Position numbers and translations under genes: made by a program
Part shown: positions 55,469 to 64,000 of the stretch, piece by piece
Numbering within the stretch: the stretch's first letter is position 1
Layout of the letters: every line of letters starts with the position of its first letter
DNA from: Carposina sasakii
Taxonomy: Eukaryota; Arthropoda; Insecta; Lepidoptera; Carposinidae
Reading direction: 5' to 3'
Assembly: GCA_014607495.2 (NCBI GenBank)
Contig: CP053152.1
Coordinates: 6,696,001 to 6,760,000, forward strand
DNA: 64,000 bases
Notes under the pieces: generated by a model
Seen by the model: only the letters and a program-made list of their open reading frames with translations
What the model was told of the DNA's origin: nothing
Database searches by the model: none

Positions 55469-55705
55469 GGAATTTTTTCCATTTCTTTATTAATAATTTC
55501 ATGTAAGTTGTTTCTGCAATTATTATTTTTGATTTTGATTATTTTTTCACTCGTTCTTGAGGATTTTCCCGACGTTTCCATTCATCATCATTATCATCGA
55601 TCATAATTCAGAAATCATTTACTAAAGACAACGGCTGTATGGGCATAGTTCCCCTTGCCTTTCCTTCGGGATAAACTATGCTCTTTGGGATAAACTAAAC
55701 AAAAA

Positions 55706-55961
55706 AAAATTGCCAACCAACCATAATAATTTTATTATGTATGTACCTACCTAAATAATATCTAGTTTTTATGATTTCAAACATGTGAAACTGTTTTAAA
55801 ATACGATAATACAGTATGAATTAAAGGATACCAACTAATAGAACCCTATCCCGTGCAAAAATATCTAATATGTCATAATATGACTCATATGTGTCATGCA
55901 TGTCCTATAAAGAATTAAAGTTTTTAAGTTTAATAAAAAGTACAAAAACAAAACATTTAAA
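55706..55961 (+). other. 5' flank of the MICAL-like gene
   Basis: Short AT-rich region holding the 5' UTR. The start context AAAATGTC is good. No TATA box is assigned. Confidence 0.35.
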
Positions 55962-58900
55962 ATGTCCGAAAGGAAAGGCACTAAAGCTCTTGAGTTATGG
56001 TGTAAACGTTTGGTGAAAGATTGCCCTAACGTTCATATAGATAATATGACTACATCATGGAGAGATGGAATTGCATTTTGTGCACTAGTGCATTACTTCA
56101 AGCCCGATCTGATGTAAGTTTCCTCTCTTCCTAAGCTTCTTATAATATAGGCCAATAGATTTGTAGTATATAAAAATTTAATGCAAAATGATATTATTCC
56201 AGTGATGTCTCAAAACTGAAGCCGGAGGACATCTATGCAAATAATCAGTTGGCTTACAGTATCGCAGAAAAATACCTAGGAATTCCGTCACTGTTAGATC
56301 CTGAGGACATGGTCGAAAATGAAATTCCCGACAGATTGTCTATATTGACGTATTTGTCGCAATTCTATCAGCGTCTTGGCCACACAGGTACACACGTTTT
56401 AACTTTCAGGAAACATTAGAATTCATCACACATCACATAATCATTATTATCTAAGTTTACATTAGGCATGGGCTAACCATATCCGGGAAAGGATTGAACA
56501 TCTAGCATATCACTCCGACTAAGGATATATATCCTTTTAACATATCCAACTACGCGTGCATATCTGGGAACGAAGAGATTCTTAAGCTTCACTTAAGCGA
56601 GATATGACTGGGATTGGTTTGGTTAGTTTGTTGTAGATGCCCTTTTAACAGATCCAACTCCGCGTACATATCCGGGAACGAAGAGATTAAGCAAACCGAG
56701 ATATGATTGGGATCTTAGCACTGTCTATCCAAATAAGAATTAGAATATTTGATAGGCGTATTTAAAATATAAATCACTAAATAGGTAGGTACACTAACAC
56801 TATTATCCTTAAAAAAATCCAAACAGCTTTTATTTACAATAAAAACAAAATACTTAAGATCAAATATAAAACGGGATGAATAGAAATTTTGAAAATTATA
56901 ATTACGAAAACAAATATTTATCTTTGTATATGTAACTTTCTTTAAAGTGAAGGAGTTGATTCATATCCACCTCTGGATATATATCCGACGATATAGTTGT
57001 GTCCGGAGTTACCCATGTCTAGTTTACATTGGGTGTGATGAGCCCCAATCATAAACAAACATAATTATAAGGTAAGGTAACTAACTTCTAAGTGTGGTCA
57101 TAAATTCTCTTAGAGAAAAAATAATTAAGGATTTTTGAGCTTGTGATTTTTCAGAGTTCTATTGTCAACAATTTTTTTTGTCTTATGTGTATTAGGTATT
57201 TATTTACTTGTCCATAACCCTGGAAATCTGTTTATGAATGCATGTTTTGCAAATCTTTGTGTCTGCAGGTTCTCAGCATTAAAAGTGTTAGATTATACAT
57301 TTTACGATTGCCTATATGTTTGTATTGCAGTATCAAGTCCCAAGGCAGTAGAAAATGAAAATCAGATACCTTCATCTTCAGGAACTCAGTTGGTGAGTAT
57401 AAACATTTTATATAAAGTTACACTTGCATGTTTCTTGTGTAATGCAACACTTATTCTTTGTTCTGTTATACTTACACCCTAAATTTCTTTCTTTATTTCT
57501 TGTAGGCACCATTCAAATTTGGAAAGGCTGGACTTGATAAATGTGCAGCATGTGGTCTGCCCGTATATCTGGCTCAACGCCTCCTTGTTTCAAACAAACT
57601 TTACCATAGACGATGTTTCCTTTGTTCCAAGTGCTTAGGCCACTTAAACCCAAAAAACTTTGTTATGGTTGATGGATCTGAATTCACTTGTGATAGTTGT
57701 AAGAATGAAAAAAATGTATCAAAATTCAATAATAATGATCAAATGGGCATGCTTGCATTTAGTGATGACTTGTGTCCTACTCCAAATATTAATAAAAACT
57801 GTGAACCTGATTCTCTGAAGCACATCGCACAAGTTTCAAGACCTCAGTCAATATTAGGTATGTATTATTTGTGGCTTATTTTCATTTCTTAAATGTGATT
57901 TCTTTATTTCTCAGCATTGTGCTTGTGCATTGTGTGACTTGTAACCAAATACTATCTAGGTACTTAGTTGTAGAAAATAATAACAAGCTATGTGGTGTTA
58001 TTACATAATAAAATATTATAATAATATAGGTATAATAATAAATATACATATAGCTAACTTTTGTAATTGTAACATTAATTTATGTGTTTTTTTAGAGAAA
58101 ATAAATATGTTTGAAAGAAATGCAGCAACAACCACTAGTATAGAAAAAGACATAGCCAATATAACCATAAAAGACAGATCTAATCTAGTTGAAACAAATT
58201 CTTTGCATTCTCCTTCTGGTGCACCACCTGATAATAATCAACATGTAGAAACTATTATCCAAAATGTTATTGAAGATAAGAAAACTGAAAGCAATCATGA
58301 AGCAGATGAAATATTAAAAGTTCCAGAACTGGAAATGAGTGAAACCTATAAATATAAAAGTGATGTAAATAAATTTAACTTTTTACAAACACAGTTAATA
58401 AATAGTAATGATAATCAGGATAGTATTAAAAAGGATTTAATTACAGATATTGAATTTAAGGAAGATAGTATTAAAATAAGTGATGAAGTAGATAAAAAAG
58501 AAAGTAAGGAGTTACCTCATACTCCTCTAAGTGTACCAGTCAAAGGTGTATTAGATAGTAATGTAACAGATGACAGTAGATTAGCAAGCTGTTATACAAG
58601 CTTTGCTGATACTAGCTCAAATACTGCACAAAATGATGAACCAGAAATTAGTATTAGTGTTCCTCCTAGAAGAAAAAAGCAGGGTGCATCTCCAAACAAA
58701 ACAAAATGTGCTGTTGAATCTACAAATACATTAAAAGGTGGTTCAAACACTGAGTTGTATCCTGACCATTTAAATCCTTTTTCCGAAGATGAAGAGGTAA
58801 GTGAAATTCCGTTCCTGTTTGCTTCTTTTTTTCAGATCAGCAGTTAGATAGCAGTTTTATAGATTTGCCCAAAACGTAGGTAACATACACACATAAAGGT

Positions 58901-61900
58901 CACGCCCATTATCCCCCAAGGAGGTTGGGCAGAGGTGTGCAAATTACACACCCACTTTTCACCAGTTAGCCTATTAAGTCCCACATGGTAAGTGGTGAGC
59001 CTACCGCCGCTTTTCGAGCACATTTACAACAATCTAGCGACCGGTAACGAATCCAATAGGAAATGTTTCCGTGCTAAATTGGTATTAAGTATAAGCTATT
59101 TAGCGTCAGATCATAGCCTCGTCTGTTAAATACGAGTGAGAGGGTGCATCACGTAGGTAACACAAGCTTATGAACATAAATAATGCATACAAGAATGTTG
59201 CTAACATGGTCTGTTATACTATAGAGACATTTTCCAGGGGGGTCCCCTTGGGGGCTACCTCATGTAGAAATGATAGTAGGTTAGATTCAAAAAGTGAACC
59301 TCGAGACTGCGTCTCACGCGCAGTTAAAGTTCGAAGGCAAATCAAAGGCCTTTAAAATCCTTCCTCGTGCGAGTAAGTAAGTATAGTGAGTAACTTTGAC
59401 GGTAAAAATTCATGAATATCAGGATGGCGGGTGTACTTCTCAGATTGGCCTAAATACATATATTGCAGTTATTTGGTACCTTTACGTACCTCTCCCGAAG
59501 ATGTGTGTACGTGCGTACATAAACATTCACAAACATTCGCATTCATGAACATTAGCATCGAATCAGATCGTAATATCAGATATAGTAAAAAGGTCACATT
59601 TTTAGGAAACCGAAACTGCACAGACTATAAAGAAAGTGAGCAGTAACCCTTTTGGGAGCAGCGATGAGGAAGATGATGTAGTGCCTCCCATACCGACCCC
59701 ATCCAAGGCGCCTCCTGCAGAAACCACGTATGTTTATTAATAAGATCCACTAGCTGTTTGTATTGTATTTGTATCTTGTGATTTTGTATCTTTGACTCAT
59801 CCTTGCCACAATGCCTCAAGACCAAGGTGTTCGATCAGTGCGTTACGGAGCCGAGATGTGTAACCTGACGCTGGGGCTGGCGCACCGATTACATGTCACT
59901 CAGAGAGCTATGGAAAAGTTACTCGGAATCTCGCTAATGGACAGAGTCTGTAACGAGATTACCACCTTCTGATTGCAACATTTTATTTTTGAGTGGACAA
60001 AAAGGGATGATATAGTATAGAATTAGTTTTACAAATCTTTTACTGAGAGTAGTCATTTACAGGAGTTCAAATTTTTAACTAGATTGCAAGATATGGTTAT
60101 CTGGCAGTCACAACTGAGGGTCCACATTTAACCGAATGTAACTTTTGAATGCCAACTTTTACAAATGAAAGGTTGAATTTAAAATTGTTGGAGAACTTTT
60201 ACTAAAGGTTGATACATTCAAAACCTCTAAACTCCAATGTTCCTCAACGATCCTCAATGGGAACGCACATGCGTTGGGCGCCCTCCGGCCAGATGGACCG
60301 AGGACTTAAAGAGGACGGCTGGTAGTGACTGGATGGCATACACTGGAGATTGAGCCATGTGGCGTACTCTGAGGGTGGTCTACGTCCAGCAGTGGACTGT
60401 AATAGGCTTTAGACGACTAGCTGTTTAGGGGAGGTCTACATCCAGCAGTGGGCTGCAATAGGCTGACGACGACTAGCTGTTTAGCCGCAACTTCCTCTGC
60501 ACAAATTTAGCGGCTGCGCCACCCACGAAGACCTATTTGAATTGAAGGAAATATGAATTTAAACGGATTCAAGTTAAGGCGTGAGGTCACGAAGGAATTA
60601 CTTTAAATTGTAGATTCTCACCTAGAGAACTCAACTTTTCAGCTCTAGTCAACTTTACATCACGGAAGAAATCTATGAGGTGCACTGTTTTCTAGCGTGT
60701 TGAAATTTATCATTCAATTTGTTTTAGGAAACGCCTTATATCTGCCAATCCCTTCTGGTCTGAAGGCGAAGAGCCATCCTCAGATGAAGAGATCAGTGAT
60801 CAAAGGTATTCACCACAAATTACTTGCAATTTGCAATTTACACATAGTAAAATTACCTGATATTATATGCTAACTAACATTTTACTTTATCCATAGTGCA
60901 AGTTTAAATAAATCTTCAATAGCAACAAGTACTCCCAGCCTGGTATCGAGTACTCCTCGAAGGAAGAAAGGGAAGGCCCCGCCGCCGCCCTGCATCCTGG
61001 TGAATGAGGCGCCCGCCGCCGTGGAGGGGGCCTTACCCCCCCTTTCTGAGGGGCCCCAACAGGCAACCTCGATGGATGATGTGGCAAGCCTGTCGTCGTT
61101 AAGCTCTTTCAACTCTACGGCACATTCAGATCAGGTTTGTATATAATTTAACTAGGTCTTGTGTCTACTGACTTGGATTAGTGACGTCATAACGTTAATG
61201 CCAGATGTATACCTACTACCTAGATGAAAATATATAAATGGAAGTCTTGAGTTGAAGGTTAGAGTATGCTAGGAAATAGACGTGTGCTGAATAGAATATA
61301 TAATTAATAGAATAGATGATATAATTATCCGGCAAAAATCGGCGGCGGCGTCGTGATTTCAGCGTCTTTTCGGCGTGTAGAATTGAGATATATCTCCATA
61401 GTTTTCATTTTAGGTAGGGAACCAGGTACCCGATGCGCCCACCCACTGGACCTTCAAAAGCGCGCAAAAGTTGGCAGTCTAATGGATGTGCTGTGTACGT
61501 ACTGCTGTCAGCTGCCGGCGCAGTAGCTGTATCAGCGGCGCTGGACCTGGTTTAGTCTGAAAATTGAGTTTCAAACGTTTAAAAGTCGCGCCGATTTCAC
61601 GCCGAAAATCAAATCGGCGGCAGCGGCGTGAAAAAAAAGCCGGTGGCGATGGCGCGCCGGCGCGGCGCACACGTCTACTAGGAAACCAAACCGGACCCTA
61701 CTGGATCAGCGTGGTGGGCCCAAGGTCCAAAAACCATTGTGTGACGAGCGCCGGTGTTTATTGGGCTTATGTTTAGCAGTAGATTTCCTAAAGCTGAATT
61801 GATGATGCGCGGAGTTAGATGGAGGATTTTTATTAGGTAATAGGACTCTTACAGTGTATCTTCAGATTGGTGAGGGTACAAACAGGGGTTTCCCTCAACT

Positions 61901-62189
61901 AAATATGTATGACTAAAAACCAACTCAAGTCCAGGAAGTAGCAGTTTCTTGCATGATCGTGGACATACTTGGATGTTAAACCGTTCTTGTGAAGTTGTGA
62001 ACAACCTAAACGGTCTCTAAAGTAATTTTTATTTAATATGCTTGTATCAGAAATCGTTCGGTCCCCTGACGCCCATGCTGAAGAAGAAGCGTCTGGCTCC
62101 CACGCCTCCAGATAGTCTCTCCACTGTGTCGGGCTATGGCGGGTCTATGGAAAAGGGCGTCGATACTGCCGGGGACCATGGGAAGGATT
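55962..62189 (+). CDS. MICALL1: MICAL-like protein (CH-LIM), exons 1-9, 3' end outside window
   Basis: The exons are 55962-56113, 56203-56387, 57331-57392, 57506-57857, 58096-58796, 59606-59727, 60728-60805, 60897-61134 and 62051-62189. All have GT-AG borders with continuous phase; 2029 coding bases are in view. Exons 1-2 encode a calponin-homology domain ([49 protein letters not shown]). Exon 4 encodes a LIM domain ([29 protein letters not shown]). A long Ser/acidic linker carries three NPF motifs before acidic clusters ([20 protein letters not shown] and [11 protein letters not shown]). In vertebrate MICALL1 such motifs bind EHD proteins on recycling endosomes, and the missing C-terminal bMERB coiled coil binds Rab8/Rab35-type GTPases. 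No monooxygenase domain precedes the CH domain, so it is MICAL-like, not MICAL. Confidence 0.92.
56450..57030. repeat. diverged repeats in intron 2 of the MICAL-like gene
   Basis: The phrase CATATCCGGGAACGAAGAGATT occurs in two forms (56560-56581 and 56667-56688) with a TTTTAACATATCCAACT-like lead, and a related GGATATATATCC lies at 56524 and 56966-56977. This looks like a decayed short tandem or transposon fragment. Confidence 0.5.
58870..59140. repeat. interspersed repeat in intron 5
   Basis: AAGGTCACGCCCATTATCCC through TTAGCCTATTAAGTCCCACA to AGCCTACCGCCGCTTTTCGA is a GC-richer block with the look of a lepidopteran SINE or DNA-element fragment. Confidence 0.45.
60260..60480 (+). pseudogene. 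LINE 3'-end fragment in intron 6
   Basis: One frame reads [19 protein letters not shown], matching the C-terminus of reverse transcriptase ORFs of RTE-like LINEs. It is followed by two tandem copies of GTCTACRTCCAGCAGTGGRCTG (about 60380 and 60432), the 3'-tail motif that appears reversed at 8331 and 37049. Confidence 0.65.
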
Positions 62190-62399
62190 GTAAGTAGAAA
62201 TATCACATACATATTCTCCAATCTGAGTTCGAAATGATACCTATTAAAAATGTCTAAATTATGTGTAGTATTGTGAAAAAAATCGTAGAGTAGATACTTT
62301 TTAAGTTTTGTTGCTAGTAAATCTATCAAACGTTAGTAGATACAAGGTTTTCAAAAATTCGTAAACGACACGAAGTATACAATACAATGAAGCACCTTT

Positions 62400-63075
62400 T
62401 ACTTTTTACCCGACTGCGCGACGCAAAGGAGTGGTATTGTGTTTAACACATATGTATGTATGTATGTATGTCTGTTCCTTTGTGACCTCCTGTAGCCTAA
62501 ACGGCTTGATGGATTTTGATGTATGAGGTATCGTTAGATTTGTCTTGATTACGGGAGTGTCATAGGATACATTTTATCATAAAAGTCCCACGGGATAAAG
62601 ACATAATAATATTTTTTCTAAATTTCCCTTTAAACAACAAAAATATGTATGCGGTATCATTAGATTCATTTCAATCACGGGAGTAATTAATATAGGATAC
62701 GTTTTTTCTCAAAATTCCCACGGGAACATGTTAATTCTGCGTCAACGCAAAGCAACTCATGCGTTAGCAAGCAAAAAGATAGGGCGTGGCCTGGCATGCG
62801 GCGCGCGGCGCGGTGCGGAGGGGGATATGCTCGAGTATACAGCCCGAATGCGGGCACACGCATAAGGGCACACGTCGTTGACGGTCGTCTCTAAATAGCG
62901 ATTTTTTCGATACTTCGTCGTCTGACGCGAAACTTATAAAGTATAAATAACTCGTTCTTTTTTACCCGACTGCGCGCCGCAAAGGAGTGGTATTGTCTTT
63001 AACAGCCTATGTATGTATGTATGTTTGTATGTTCCTTTGAAGCACTACACGAACCAAACGCCTCGGCCGATTTTT
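62400..63075. repeat. two copies of a TTTACCCGACTGCG repeat
   Basis: TTTTACCCGACTGCGC...CAAAGGAGTGGTATTGT followed by a TATGTATG microsatellite and GTTCCTTTG occurs at 62402-62480 and 62961-63040. The same CCCGACTGCG word lies at the outer ends of the palindrome at 63449-63873. Presumed intron 9 of the MICAL-like gene. Confidence 0.75.
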
Positions 63076-63448
63076 ATGACTCATACGTCAATCGATTCCT
63101 CTTAGTCCGGCGAGTGTCACTGAAGACATGACGTTAGTGAAAATGCAATATGGCGACTACTGGACGCCATTTTGTAAAAATTAAAAAAATTAAAGTCGAC
63201 AAACTATATCGACTGGGGTATCGTTGAATAGGTATTTAAAAATAATTTATAGGTTTCTCTCAACATTTTTCGATTCGACTAACCATTTAGGATCTATATC
63301 GATTGAAAACCATTCTCGTATATAAGTTTTTAGACAGCAGCATGACGAAACCTTTTTGCTGCCGAGCATGTCGAGCGTGTTTCTTGAAGGATGCCTATTA
63401 GTAGCTATATTAACTAAAAAGTATAAAATAAATAAAAACATAATTTAA

Positions 63449-63873
63449 AAAATCCAAAAACCCGACTGCGTAAAAAAGAACCAAACTATGTATATAATAA
63501 TAATAAAAAAACTGAAAAGATGAAAACAAGCACTTAGATGTCCAGTGGTCTAGAATTCTATAATATTATTATGGAATTAATAATAATTGAAGAAAATAAA
63601 ATATTTTCTAATGATGTAATATAACAACTGAACAGTCGGGATCCAGTAACCGACAGCCAAGCTATTAATATTTCAATGGATCCTGGCTGTTCAGTTGTTA
63701 TATTACATCATTAGAAAATATTTTATTTTCTTCAATTATTATTAATTCCATAATAATATTATAGAATTCTAGACCACTGGACATCTAAGTGCTTGTTTTC
63801 ATCTTTTCAGTTTTTTTATTATTATTATATACATAGTTTGGTTCTTTTTTACGCAGTCGGGTTTTTGGATTTT
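63449..63873. repeat. long inverted repeat, 187-bp arms, 51-bp spacer
   Basis: 63449-63635 and 63687-63873 appear to be exact reverse complements. The spacer holds an imperfect continuation of the symmetry (GGGATCC against GGATCC). The arms start AAAATCCAAAAACCCGACTG. No coding content. Confidence 0.92.
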
Positions 63874-64000
63874 CTTTATGTATTATCTATTCAAATACAT
63901 AGTTTTCCTTCACTGAAAGGCATACTTTGCGTACGCGTAAGTTATTGTTTTGTGAGAAATTGCATAATGGGAAATAAGTATTTTAAGATGATCTGCTTGT

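Larger units (their letters stand above)
54953..55498 (+). mobile_element. dimeric tRNA-like SINE with 9-bp target duplication
   Basis: Two direct copies with a 315-bp period share GCTGAGGGATTCAG..., a GGGATGAAAAATAACG block, a tRNA-like core and a GAGGAATTTTTTCCATTTCT tail. TCATGTAAG occurs at both edges (54944-54952 and 55499-55507). The family A repeat is continuous across the insertion, so the borders are secure. Confidence 0.85.
54783..55705 (-). repeat. family A repeat, inverted, split by a tRNA-like SINE
   Basis: The tail half is 54783-54952 and the head half 55499-55705 (ending in the reverse of TTTATCCCGAAGGAAAGG). Between them lies 54953-55498. Confidence 0.85.

Noticed and set aside
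57162..57482. 106-residue hydrophobic frame
   Set aside because: It runs through intron 2, exon 3 and intron 3 of the MICAL-like gene in another reading.

Overview
The window is nuclear DNA from an insect, most probably a moth or butterfly. It is AT-rich, has short introns with GT-AG borders, is littered with TAGGTACCTA-type short words, and carries interspersed repeats that I associate with lepidopteran genomes. Three conserved animal genes can be assembled from exons: an A-kinase anchor protein 10 homologue (18035-19786, + strand, 3 exons), a GPR143/OA1-type seven-transmembrane receptor (20606-22560, - strand, 7 exons), and the first nine exons of a MICAL-like CH/LIM gene (55962-62189, +, running off the right edge). 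A single-exon secreted Gly/Tyr-rich protein of unknown function lies at 34446-35966 (+). There is also a broken THAP-domain reading frame (23788-24066), a signal-peptide first exon (8884-9039, -) and a possible terminal exon (6456-6552, -) of an unrecognised gene.

Most of the rest is transposable elements. 1-5619 is a BEL/Pao retrotransposon on the - strand with one uninterrupted gag-pol frame, cut by the left edge. 6700-7750 is a minisatellite of 129-bp (43-codon) units. 10180-16003 is a decayed DIRS-type tyrosine-recombinase retrotransposon (- strand) whose gag appears to contain a spliceosomal-type intron; a 2.5-kb non-autonomous LTR element with identical 121-bp LTRs is inserted in it. 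A hAT transposase tail adjoins it at 16.1 kb. 38.1-50.9 kb is a nested stack: a broken Copia element holds a 439-bp hAT-type MITE and a near-intact Ty3/Gypsy element (CsRn1/Kabuki-like), and the 3' LTR of that Gypsy element is itself split by an almost full-length Jockey-type LINE. 51.0-54.2 kb is a foldback MITE split by a 2.9-kb element without genes.

One interspersed repeat family (called family A below) occurs at least seven times on both strands. One copy, at 54.8-55.7 kb, is split by a dimeric tRNA-like SINE flanked by a 9-bp duplication. Three long inverted repeats with perfect or near-perfect arms (25.3, 36.2-36.5 and 63.4-63.9 kb) are unexplained.

The genes are not an operon or functional cluster. 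AKAP10 (PKA anchoring on membranes), GPR143 (intracellular organelle receptor) and MICAL-like (endosomal recycling) all act in membrane trafficking or organelle signalling, but their proximity is probably coincidental. Target-site duplications were read base by base for the MITEs, the Gypsy element, the short LTR element, the LINE and the SINE, so the order of insertion is well supported. I see no prokaryotic genes, CRISPR array or novel defence-type system.
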